Assembly: GCA_016702745.1 (NCBI GenBank)
Contig: JADJDJ010000004.1
Location: forward strand, 558,001-622,000
DNA from: Chitinophagaceae bacterium
GTDB taxonomy: Bacteria; Bacteroidota; Bacteroidia; Chitinophagales; Chitinophagaceae
Length of the DNA: 64,000 nt
Direction: 5' to 3'
Made by a program: the position numbers and the translations under genes. The notes beneath the pieces were generated by a model. That model searched no databases. It saw only the letters and a program-made list of their open reading frames with translations, and had not been told where the DNA came from. The first letter of the stretch is position 1; each line of letters begins with the position of its first letter. Shown here piece by piece: positions 8,676 through 17,329 of the stretch.

Positions 8676-10907
8676 TTATTGCAGCACCTCAAACGCCGCT
8701 TCATTATTGTGTGCCGCATCTTTACCAATATACAGTTTGAAAGCACCCGGCTCCCAGATATACTGCAACTGCTCATTATAAAAACGAAGGTCCTCCACCG
8801 TTATATCAAAACTGATCTTGCGACTCTCTCCGGCAGCCAGGGTTAGTTGTTGAAATCCTTTCAACTCTTTCACCGGTCTTACCACCGAGCCACTCAGATC
8901 ACGGATATATAATTGCACCGTTTCTTTTCCGGCTACCTTTCCTTTATTGGTAAGCGTTACCGAAGCCCTGAGTGTTTGTCCTTTGCGGAGGGTGGCGGCA
9001 CTCAGACTAACCGGACTGTATTCAAATTGCGTATAACTGAGACCGTAACCAAAAGGATACTTTGGATAGATGGATAAATCAGTATAGGCCGAGCGATAAA
9101 ACTTATCGCTGTCATGCATGGCCGGCCTACCGGTATTGTAATGGTTATAATAAATAGGAATCTGTCCTTCAGCTCTCGGGAAACTCATGGGCAATCTGCC
9201 GGAAGGATTATAATCGCCAAACAATACATCAGCAATGGCGTTGCCTCCCTCCGTTCCCAGCCACCAGGTATACAAAATGGCCGGTGCATGATCGGCGGTC
9301 CAGTTAAAGATCAATGGACGACCCGCACTGATTAATACCACCGTAGGTTTGCCCAAGGCCACAATGGCTTTCACCAGTTCTTCCTGTACACCGGGTAATT
9401 GTAAACTGCTCCGGCTCTTGGCTTCCCCACTCATATCCCTGGCTTCGCCTACCGTGAGGATAACGATTTCCGCTTTTCCGGCTTTCTCTATCGCTTCGGC
9501 AAATCCGGAACGATCATCACCGGTGATCGCAGCGCCTTTCGCATATAATAATTTTGAATCCCCTCCCATTTTACGGCTTACTGCTTCCCAGATAGAACTG
9601 ATCCTTGCGGTATCATCGGGCCAGTCGTAACTCCAGAAGCCCAGGTGATCCGATTTTGCTTTTACAAAAGGACCGATCAGGGCAATGGAAGATGTTTTGG
9701 TTGATAATGGCAAAACCGATCCTTCATTTTTCAGCAGCACCATACTTTTTTGGGCTATATCCCTGGCAATTTTGCGATGTTCGGGGTTATCCCAATTGTC
9801 CTGTTCTCTTTTTAAATCAGCATACTTATAAGGATTCGCAAACAAGCCCATTTCCATTTTCTTCCGAAGAATTCTTCTGACTGCATCATCAATCACGCTC
9901 ATCTTTACTTTTCCTTCCTTCACCAGGGTCGCCAGTTCCTTGGTATAACTCCTGCTTTCCATATCCATATCACTCCCGGCATTGGCCGCGAGCATGGCCG
10001 CCTCCCGGTTGTCTTTGGCATAACCATGATTGATCATTTCACCAATGCTGCCCCAGTCGCTCACCATAAATCCATTGAATTTCCAGGCTCCTTTCAGCAA
10101 ATCTCTTTGCAAATATTTACTACCTGTTGCCGGTATCCCATTGAGATCATTAAAAGAATTCATGAATGTGGCAACACCCGCATCAGCAGCCGCTTTAAAT
10201 GGGGGCAGGTATACTTCATGCAAGCGACGCATGCTCATGTCCACCGTATTATAATCCCTTCCTCCCTCTGCAGCCCCATACGCCACAAAATGTTTGGCAC
10301 AGGCCATCACGGCGCTCGTATCTCCAAAACCTTTTCCCTGGAATCCTTTCACCCTGGCCGTGGCAATCAATGAACCGAGATAAGTATCTTCTCCGGCTCC
10401 TTCCATCACCCGACCCCAGCGCGGGTCACGACTGATATCAAGCATCGGGGCAAAAGTCCAGTGTATACCCGCTGCACTGGCTTCTTTAGCCGCTACACGG
10501 GCACTGGCTTCCATTGCTGCAAGGTCCCAGCTGGCTGCTTCTGCCAATGGCAAAGGAAAAATGGTACGATAACCATGGATCACATCCTGCCCAAATAAAA
10601 GAGGGATTTTCAATCTTGATTGCAGGGCGAGTTCCTGCAATTCACGGGTGCGCTTTACACCGGTTACATTCAGCATGGAACCTACTTTACCGGATTTTAC
10701 CTGATCGAGCAGGTTACCATCATTGGTCAACGGACCGGTAGCAGACCAGGGGCCGTTGTACTGGTTCATCTGTCCGATCTTTTCATCAAGGGTCATCAGC
10801 CTGAGTACTGAATCAACGGCCCTTTCTGTTTTTTTATTCAATCCGGTCTGTGCAGTTGCAGGTGCTGCGCAAAGCAGCAGCCATGCAAATGAAATTATTC
10901 TGGACAT
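8676..10907 (-). CDS. GH3 beta-glucosidase, periplasmic
   Basis: This is a BglX-type family 3 glycoside hydrolase of 743 residues, counted from the ATG at 10907, which begins a clean signal peptide (MSRIISFAWLLLCAAPATAQ). A start 27 nt upstream also exists but puts extra residues before the signal. The TIM barrel has KHFVAYGAAEGGRDYN and the nucleophile Asp in GFMVSDWGS (about residue 282). The alpha/beta sandwich and a C-terminal FnIII-like domain (LYIRDLSGSVVRPVKELKGF) follow, so it is full length. GH3 enzymes release glucose from oligosaccharide ends. As the last gene of PUL 1, next to two GH16 enzymes, it probably trims beta-1,3-glucan oligosaccharides. A repeat array starts 6 nt past its stop. 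Confidence 0.93.
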   Translation of the reverse strand: MSRIISFAWLLLCAAPATAQTGLNKKTERAVDSVLRLMTLDEKIGQMNQYNGPWSATGPLTNDGNLLDQVKSGKVGSMLNVTGVKRTRELQELALQSRLKIPLLFGQDVIHGYRTIFPLPLAEAASWDLAAMEASARVAAKEASAAGIHWTFAPMLDISRDPRWGRVMEGAGEDTYLGSLIATARVKGFQGKGFGDTSAVMACAKHFVAYGAAEGGRDYNTVDMSMRRLHEVYLPPFKAAADAGVATFMNSFNDLNGIPATGSKYLQRDLLKGAWKFNGFMVSDWGSIGEMINHGYAKDNREAAMLAANAGSDMDMESRSYTKELATLVKEGKVKMSVIDDAVRRILRKKMEMGLFANPYKYADLKREQDNWDNPEHRKIARDIAQKSMVLLKNEGSVLPLSTKTSSIALIGPFVKAKSDHLGFWSYDWPDDTARISSIWEAVSRKMGGDSKLLYAKGAAITGDDRSGFAEAIEKAGKAEIVILTVGEARDMSGEAKSRSSLQLPGVQEELVKAIVALGKPTVVLISAGRPLIFNWTADHAPAILYTWWLGTEGGNAIADVLFGDYNPSGRLPMSFPRAEGQIPIYYNHYNTGRPAMHDSDKFYRSAYTDLSIYPKYPFGYGLSYTQFEYSPVSLSAATLRKGQTLRASVTLTNKGKVAGKETVQLYIRDLSGSVVRPVKELKGFQQLTLAAGESRKISFDITVEDLRFYNEQLQYIWEPGAFKLYIGKDAAHNNEAAFEVLQ

Positions 10908-10963
10908 AAAAGCATTGATTGAAAGCGTGAGCAAATTCCTATTGAACCAATTCAGGAATGATC

Positions 10964-11782
10964 TTACTGATATACTCTTACCCAGTCAATCTTCATTTGC
11001 TGGGGAAATACCGCATCATCCACTCCATGTTTTCCACCCCAGTTGCCACCCACGGCAATATTGAGCAGGAGATGAAATTCTTTATCAAAAGGCCAGGCAG
11101 CAATATTCCGCTGGTCATTCTTGAAATGATTATACTCCTTACCATCCATGCGAAAGGAAATATATTCCGGTGTCCACTCGATACTATATGTATGGAACTG
11201 AGCAGATAAATCCCGGCATAATAATCCTTTTGTTTTTTGTGTTCCCAGCATCCCGTTATAAGCCTCTGTATGTACCGTACCAAAAACCGAATCGGGCATA
11301 TAGCCTACATATTCCATGATATCAATCTCACCACTGCGGGGCCATCCGCCATATTCCCATTTCTCGGGGAGCATCCAGATGGCTGGCCACATTCCTCTGC
11401 CGGCAGGTAACTGGGCCCTGATTTCGATACGGCCGTATTTCCAATGCCCTTTGTTTTTGGTAACCAGTCTGGCAGAGGTATAGTTTTTAGTTTCCATCTG
11501 CTCTTTCCTCGCTTCAATCACCAGTTTACCATTTTCAACCCGGGCATTCTCTTTACGGTTCCAGGTATAATATTGTAATTCATTATTCCCCCAGCCGCAG
11601 ATATCAGGACAACCGGTTCCCCGGTCATAACCCCATTTACTGCTGTCGGGCAAGCCCTGGTAATTAAACTCATCACTCCATACCAGTTTATTATAAGAAG
11701 ACTGGCTGTGCAGCGGCGCACTGCATCCGGTCAAAGCAAGCAGGGCAAGACCTGTAATGATACAGGTAAAAAGCTTTTTCAT
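10964..11782 (-). CDS. GH16 endo-beta-1,3-glucanase (laminarinase-like) lipoprotein
   Basis: The 272-residue product starts with a lipoprotein signal (lipobox LTGC, C20) and is otherwise a single GH16 beta-jellyroll. The catalytic motif GEIDIMEYVG gives nucleophile E152, D154 and acid/base E157. Flanking motifs RGMWPAIWMLPE and LLLNIAVGGNWGG are typical of the laminarinase branch (GH16_3). The lipid anchor suggests the outer membrane, where it would cut beta-1,3- or mixed-linkage glucan into fragments for SusC import. It lies 6 nt after the other GH16 gene, in PUL 1. Confidence 0.93.
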   Translation of the reverse strand: MKKLFTCIITGLALLALTGCSAPLHSQSSYNKLVWSDEFNYQGLPDSSKWGYDRGTGCPDICGWGNNELQYYTWNRKENARVENGKLVIEARKEQMETKNYTSARLVTKNKGHWKYGRIEIRAQLPAGRGMWPAIWMLPEKWEYGGWPRSGEIDIMEYVGYMPDSVFGTVHTEAYNGMLGTQKTKGLLCRDLSAQFHTYSIEWTPEYISFRMDGKEYNHFKNDQRNIAAWPFDKEFHLLLNIAVGGNWGGKHGVDDAVFPQQMKIDWVRVYQ

Positions 11783-11788
11783 TATTCC

Positions 11789-12811
11789 TTATTGATAGAC
11801 TCTTACATAATCTACTTCCATGATACCGGTACTGAAGGCAGGATCTACTGCTCCGCCAAAATTACCTCCCATGGCAATATTCATGATCAGGAAAAAGTTT
11901 TGATTAAAAGGCAATGTATTGTTATTGGCAAATGTGTAAAAAACCACATCATCCACTGAAAATTTGATCGTGGTCGGCGTCCATTCCATTCCATACCGGT
12001 GAAAAGCAGTAGTGGCATCGGCAATAATCGTGGTACCACCATCAGCATTGCCTCCGGAATGACCAGGATGATGTACAGTGCCGTATATCTTGTTGAGCTG
12101 GTTTCCTACATGCTCCATGATATCAATTTCACCACAGGCAGGCCATCCGGCCGTACTGATATTATCACCCAGCATCCAGATGGCGGGCCAGGTGCCACCG
12201 CCTGCCGGCAGTTTGGCCCTGGCTTCTACTTTACCATACTTGAATGAAAATTTATTCTTCGAAAGGATCCGGGCCGAAGTATAATTGCTGCCACTGAAAC
12301 TTTCCGCTTTCAATGTAATTTTTAATGTACCGGTTGAAACCTGTGCATTCTCCAGCCGGTTGGTATAATACTGCAATTCATTATTACCCCAGCCACCAGC
12401 TCCCAGATCATAACCCCAGCGGGATGGATCAGGTGCTCCCGGCGTATCAAATTCATCCGCCCATACCAGTGACAAAGTAACTGCTACCGTAATACTGATG
12501 GTTTTTGAAATGGATTGTCCACCGGCAGATTTGGCCACCACGGTTACCGTATAGGTTCCCGATGATGGATACTTGTATGTAACTGTACCGGATGGCACAG
12601 TTTGAAATACACCGTTCCCGAATCCGTACTCGTAGGTCACCGCATTGGTGGCCGTTGCAGTAAAACTTACATTTCCGCTATTATCGGTAGATACAACGGC
12701 ATTGACTGTAAGGTTGGATGGCGGGTTATTATTGCTACCGCCATTATCCTTGTCTTTTCCGCAGGAGAATAATCCAACCAGGGCCAGCAGGAGAATCAAT
12801 TTCAGTTTCAT
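11789..12811 (-). CDS. PKD-GH16 endo-beta-1,3-glucanase lipoprotein
   Basis: The 340-residue product has lipobox LFSC (C17), a PKD/Ig-like domain at about 33-112 and a GH16 domain from about 113 to the end. The catalytic motif is GEIDIMEHVG (E228, D230, E233), with GTWPAIWML and LIMNIAMGGNFGG flanking it. It differs from its neighbour by the added PKD domain, which probably acts as a spacer or glycan-binding module. Gaps of 6 and 3 nt to the adjacent genes indicate one transcript. A laminarin-type substrate is inferred from the family and neighbours. Confidence 0.93.
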   Translation of the reverse strand: MKLKLILLLALVGLFSCGKDKDNGGSNNNPPSNLTVNAVVSTDNSGNVSFTATATNAVTYEYGFGNGVFQTVPSGTVTYKYPSSGTYTVTVVAKSAGGQSISKTISITVAVTLSLVWADEFDTPGAPDPSRWGYDLGAGGWGNNELQYYTNRLENAQVSTGTLKITLKAESFSGSNYTSARILSKNKFSFKYGKVEARAKLPAGGGTWPAIWMLGDNISTAGWPACGEIDIMEHVGNQLNKIYGTVHHPGHSGGNADGGTTIIADATTAFHRYGMEWTPTTIKFSVDDVVFYTFANNNTLPFNQNFFLIMNIAMGGNFGGAVDPAFSTGIMEVDYVRVYQ

Positions 12812-12814
12812 GGA

Positions 12815-13714
12815 TCAGGGTTTGGGTTTTAACTTCTGGTACCAGGAATTGCCATCGGCACCGATACTCCGCAGGTGCAGGGAAGTATTACTGATAGATA
12901 AAATCTCATACACGGTTCCGCCTGTTCCAAAATTAATGATCCCATTACCAGGTACCATAAATTGTATCTGAGTTGACACAGCCGGGGTTGAACCGGAAGT
13001 GGCATTCATAAAGGCCAATAGCTTGGTTCCACCGGTATTGATGGGATAACAGTTATCACCCCCGCTGAAACCATAAAAACCGGTCGCAGCACCGATCGAA
13101 AATGAAGCTCCCTTATTATTAACATTGATAGATACCCGGTTGATGATATCACGGGTAAAACTGATTTCATCATCATAAGCACAGGCTTCTCTTGAATTGG
13201 GGCCTGCTGCATACCAAATGGGAGAAAATTCTGTATTGGGACCTACACCAAAATGACCGGGGGCATCATTATCAGTTACCCAGATTTTGGTACCGGAACC
13301 AGTCAACGGATCCAGAATGGTGGCAGGAATTGCAAAATCAACAAATACCGTGATTCTTTTACTGATGGTGGAGGTAGCCCCACCGGTTCCTACTGCGTTA
13401 ACAGTAATGGTATAATTGTTTGTACCCGGGTTGCTGTACTTGTGTACAATAGTGCCGGAAGGAACCACCTGGGTTTGACCATCACCGAAATCTATATTAT
13501 AAGTCACCACATCACTGGCTGTACTGGTAATCGTCACATTACCCGTTCCGTTTCCGGCAGGATTAGGAGTCGTAGCCCCGGCAATCACCGTCGTAAGTGT
13601 AAGACCGGTAGGTGTTTTGATATTACCGAAAGTATACTCCTGCTTTTTGCAGCCCGAGAACAACAGTAGTGTTGCCAGACAGCAAAGGGATATTTTATGA
13701 ATTGTATTCTGCAT
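12815..13714 (-). CDS. PKD-domain surface lipoprotein, probable glycan-binding protein
   Basis: The 299-residue product has a lipoprotein signal (LLFSGC, C22) and a PKD-like domain at about 35-127, with the phrase YNIDFGDGQTQVVPSG shared with its neighbours. The C-terminal half (about 130-299) is not recognised; it is rich in Gly, Asn and aromatic residues and has no catalytic motif I know. Its place between SusD and the GH16 genes is where PULs usually encode surface glycan-binding proteins. A binding role is inferred from the architecture and position. Confidence 0.75.
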   Translation of the reverse strand: MQNTIHKISLCCLATLLLFSGCKKQEYTFGNIKTPTGLTLTTVIAGATTPNPAGNGTGNVTITSTASDVVTYNIDFGDGQTQVVPSGTIVHKYSNPGTNNYTITVNAVGTGGATSTISKRITVFVDFAIPATILDPLTGSGTKIWVTDNDAPGHFGVGPNTEFSPIWYAAGPNSREACAYDDEISFTRDIINRVSINVNNKGASFSIGAATGFYGFSGGDNCYPINTGGTKLLAFMNATSGSTPAVSTQIQFMVPGNGIINFGTGGTVYEILSISNTSLHLRSIGADGNSWYQKLKPKP

Positions 13715-13731
13715 GATTAATTTTTTTTGGA

Positions 13732-15774
13732 TTAGACAAGCTTAATATCATCAAAAAAGAAAGTAAAGTTGGCCGTGCCATCACCCATGATTCCATTATC
13801 AAAAATGATCACCACGCGGTTATATGGATTAGCTGTATTGATGGCCGTATAATCGAATGTCAGTTCTTCCCATCCATTCGCCACCGTTGTCAGTACTTCT
13901 TTCTCATAGTTCTGACCGGAGTTGGCTGAGTTTTCCACTTTCAGTAAAACTTTGGCGCCCACCCTGGGTGACCAGACCTTCATTTTGAAAGTTTTGTTGA
14001 CGGAAAAATCAATCGGACCGGCCAGGGTCAGGAAACTTCCTCCCCAGGGCTGTCCGGCATTTTTAATCATGCGGGCCACTTTGGCACTGGTATTAATACC
14101 GGATGCATCCGGATTGTTGATGACCGTTACGTCTCCTCCATCAAAATTGGTCCAGGGATAAGTTACCGGGTGTTCAAAATTCAGCGGAAGCGTAATGGGA
14201 ACCGTATTGACCAGTCTGATATCATCAAAATAGAAAGTGAAATTGGATGAGCCATCACCCATTGTACCGTTATCGAAGATCAGCACAATGCGGTTGTAGG
14301 AATTAGCGGTATTGATTGCAGTATAGTCAAACACCAGATCCTCCCATGCATTAGCCAACGTCATCACTACTTCTTTTTCATAGTTCTGTGCTGAGTTGGC
14401 GGAATTTTCCACTTTCAGTAATACTTTGGCACCGGCTCTGGGTGACCAAACCTTCATCCGGAAAATCTTATTAGTGAAGTCCATCGGTAAACTCAGGGTC
14501 AGGAAACTACCGCCCCAGGGCTGACCAGCATTCTTCACCATGCGACCCACTCTGGCGCTGGTATTAATGCCATTGATATGCGGATTGTTTATCGTGGTTA
14601 CATTTCCTCCGTCAAAATCAAACCAGTTGTAATTAGTAGCAGTGGATTCAAAATCGAGTGGAAGACTCAATGGTAAAGAACTCACGAGGCGGATATCATC
14701 CATCAGGAAAGTGAAATTGGCAGTACCATCACCCATCGTACCGTTATCAAAAATGAAAACAATCCGGTTATAGCTATTAGTAGTATTCACCGCCTGGTAA
14801 TCAAAGACCATGTCTTCCCAGCCATTGGCCACGGTGGTCAGTACTTCTTTTTCATAGTTCTGTGCAGTATTGGCAGAATTCTCCACTTTCAGCAACACTT
14901 TGGCGCCGGCACGTGGTGACCATACTTTCATTCTGAATATTTTTCCGGTATTGAAATCAATCGGACTGCTGAGGGTGATAAAACTACCGCCCCAGGGCTG
15001 ACCGGCATTCTTGACCATACGGGCCACTTTGGCGCTGGTATTGATTCCTGATGATTGCGGGTTATTGATCACCGTTACATTTCCACCATCGAAATTGGTG
15101 AAAGCATAATTCACGGTGGCTGATTCAAAAGTAATCGGAAGCAGCAACGGATCTACAATGGTAATCGGTCTTGTGATCTGCGTGGTGGCAGCACCACCGC
15201 TATAAGCCACCACCCGTACATTATAGGTACCCACATTGGCATAAACATGACTTACTGTTTGTCCTTCGAGGAAAACAGTTCCCACTTCATTGGGTACATC
15301 TCCAAAGAACACCCTGAAATTGGTTTCATATAAAGCCGAAGCTGACACATTCAGTTTAAAATTATTGCCGGCATCAATGGCCGTAATCACATCGAGGTTT
15401 TCAGGAGCCCGGAATGAAACCGTCAGCTGTTGGGTAAATTCTTTGGTTTTACCGGCCACATTATAGGCTACAATCTTTACGGTATAGATTCCTTCCGGAT
15501 AAGTATGGGTGGTATTCTTGCCTGCCATCACCACCACCGGTGTTGCGGCACCATGACCATAATACACTTCATACTTTACGGCACCGGTACCATTGGGTGT
15601 AATGGTCACCAGTCCGGAATTATCCTGAGTAATTTCGAAGAGCACACTCAGTTGATCGGGATCAGTGGCTGTTGCCACCAGGGAGAGGTCTTCGTAAGTA
15701 GTTTTCTTGCAGGCGGTAAATACCGAAAGGGCTATCGCCAGACCTGCTATATATTTTATTGCTTTCATATGCAT
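13732..15774 (-). CDS. Surface lipoprotein with PKD domains and three tandem CBM-like modules
   Basis: The 680-residue product has lipobox FTAC, two PKD/Ig-like domains (about 35-210) and three tandem modules of about 155 residues (about 211-369, 370-527, 528-680). Each module begins near LPLxFES..., contains FDGGNVTVINNP, GQPWGGSFLTL, FRMKVWSPRAGAKVLLKVEN and ends with NFTFxxDDIRLV. The modules are so alike that the repeat is visible in the DNA. The fold looks like a CBM4/9/11-type jellyroll, with no catalytic residues evident. Directly after susD in PUL 1, it is the likely SusE/F-type glycan-binding protein; three sites would raise avidity for long beta-glucan. Confidence 0.8.
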   Translation of the reverse strand: MHMKAIKYIAGLAIALSVFTACKKTTYEDLSLVATATDPDQLSVLFEITQDNSGLVTITPNGTGAVKYEVYYGHGAATPVVVMAGKNTTHTYPEGIYTVKIVAYNVAGKTKEFTQQLTVSFRAPENLDVITAIDAGNNFKLNVSASALYETNFRVFFGDVPNEVGTVFLEGQTVSHVYANVGTYNVRVVAYSGGAATTQITRPITIVDPLLLPITFESATVNYAFTNFDGGNVTVINNPQSSGINTSAKVARMVKNAGQPWGGSFITLSSPIDFNTGKIFRMKVWSPRAGAKVLLKVENSANTAQNYEKEVLTTVANGWEDMVFDYQAVNTTNSYNRIVFIFDNGTMGDGTANFTFLMDDIRLVSSLPLSLPLDFESTATNYNWFDFDGGNVTTINNPHINGINTSARVGRMVKNAGQPWGGSFLTLSLPMDFTNKIFRMKVWSPRAGAKVLLKVENSANSAQNYEKEVVMTLANAWEDLVFDYTAINTANSYNRIVLIFDNGTMGDGSSNFTFYFDDIRLVNTVPITLPLNFEHPVTYPWTNFDGGDVTVINNPDASGINTSAKVARMIKNAGQPWGGSFLTLAGPIDFSVNKTFKMKVWSPRVGAKVLLKVENSANSGQNYEKEVLTTVANGWEELTFDYTAINTANPYNRVVIIFDNGIMGDGTANFTFFFDDIKLV

Positions 15775-15791
15775 TCAGTTTTGATGGATGA

Positions 15792-17303
15792 TTAATAGCC
15801 GGGGTTTTGGGTAAGACCAGAAATGGTTACTTCTTCCAATGGTATCGGGAATATCTCATGTTTACCGACTGTAAATCCTGTGATAGCTGTAGCCGCCTGA
15901 CCGGTACGTACCAGGTCAAAGAAGCGATCTCCTTCCATGGCCAGTTCCAGTCTGCGCTCATTCAGAATGGCGAGATAGAGTGCATTCCCGCTGGCATTAA
16001 TATCGTTGGAAGTATTGCCAAAAGCCCTGCGGCGAACCTGGTTAAGGTAGCCCTGTGCCTTTGTATCATTAGGTGTGCTGGATTTATTCCAGGCCTCGGC
16101 TGCCATCAGCAGTACATCTGCATAACGAATGATCCGGTAATTATTCAGGTAGTTCAGCTCCAGCTGTCCGGATGTTTCTCCTTTACGCGGATGATATTTC
16201 TGACTGTAAAGGCCGGTGTTTTTATAAGGAGCTACCTGATAGGTAATATTGAAAGACGGATTCGCCGCTTTATACGCTTCTATATCCAGGATGGTGGCTG
16301 CTTTGCGTTGATCACCGGCTGCATAGGCATTGGACAGGTTCTGCGTAGGCAGGTTGGTACTCCATCCGGCTGCATAAGGCATGGCGCCAGTTCCATTCAA
16401 ACCACGGATACCGCATTGCTGAACGGCATAATTACCCTGACCACGGTTATATCCACCCCAGTTATAATAAGGGGAGGTGTTGGAGTATTGGATTTCAAAA
16501 ACGGACTCAACTCCATTTTCTCCTGAAGACAGGAACATAGAAGCAAAATTGCTGACCAGTGAAAAAGCATTCGCATTGATCACTGATTCAAGAACAGTGG
16601 CAGCTTCATTGTATTTTTTCTGATAGAGATACACTTTACCCAGCAGGCTTTGTGCTGCATACTTGGTAATCCTTCCTTTTTGCACCTGTACAGCAGGCAG
16701 GGCACTGATGGCAGCATTCAGGTCGGCTTCAATCTGGCGATACACATCACCCTTGGGTGAACGGCCTAAAGATGCAGATTCTGAAAGACCCAGTCTTTTA
16801 TCAACAAAAAGAGGAACATCCCCGAAAAATTTCACGAGGGTGAAATAATAATAAGCCCGGAGAAAATGAACTTCTCCGTAGAGTGCTTCCTTGCCCGCAA
16901 AATCCACGGATTTACCAGAAGGATTAGCGGCTTTATACTGCGTCATATAATTGGCGCGGTTGATTCCTTCATAAGCTGACTTCCACAATTCTGCCAGTGT
17001 GGAATTATTAGCAGTATGGGAATAGTCATCAATTTGCTGAAGAGATAATACATCAGAAGCATTTTCCCCACCGCTGACGGAATTATCGGAGGCAACTTCT
17101 CCTACTACAACAGCCTGGTTCAGCCATTGCAGGGGTGAGTACACACTCACCGCCATGGTACGGTAATCAGATTCCGAAGCGAGGTAGTCCAGTTCTGTGA
17201 TCTGGAAATCCTCTCTCGGGTTATAATCGAGCCATTTTTTGCAGGAAGACTGAGTGAACAGCAGTCCGGCAATCAGGGTTGTTTTTATAATCAGTTGTTT
17301 CAT
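15792..17303 (-). CDS. SusD/RagB outer-membrane nutrient-binding lipoprotein
   Basis: The 503-residue product has a lipoprotein signal (LLFTQSSC, C21) and the SusD TPR-based fold: the N-terminal KKWLDYNPREDFQITE, FLRAYYYFTLVKFFGDVPLF and the C-terminal RRRAFGNT...LNERRLELAMEGDRFFDLVR signature. SusD caps the SusC barrel and delivers oligosaccharide. It lies 26 nt after susC in PUL 1. Confidence 0.95.
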   Translation of the reverse strand: MKQLIIKTTLIAGLLFTQSSCKKWLDYNPREDFQITELDYLASESDYRTMAVSVYSPLQWLNQAVVVGEVASDNSVSGGENASDVLSLQQIDDYSHTANNSTLAELWKSAYEGINRANYMTQYKAANPSGKSVDFAGKEALYGEVHFLRAYYYFTLVKFFGDVPLFVDKRLGLSESASLGRSPKGDVYRQIEADLNAAISALPAVQVQKGRITKYAAQSLLGKVYLYQKKYNEAATVLESVINANAFSLVSNFASMFLSSGENGVESVFEIQYSNTSPYYNWGGYNRGQGNYAVQQCGIRGLNGTGAMPYAAGWSTNLPTQNLSNAYAAGDQRKAATILDIEAYKAANPSFNITYQVAPYKNTGLYSQKYHPRKGETSGQLELNYLNNYRIIRYADVLLMAAEAWNKSSTPNDTKAQGYLNQVRRRAFGNTSNDINASGNALYLAILNERRLELAMEGDRFFDLVRTGQAATAITGFTVGKHEIFPIPLEEVTISGLTQNPGY

Positions 17304-17329
17304 TGTTTCAGTATTTTTAGATGATCAGC

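Noticed and set aside
15807..16526. 239-codon plus-strand frame opposite susD of PUL 1
   Set aside because: Pure antisense shadow; composition is Ile/Cys/Gly-rich and no motif is recognisable.
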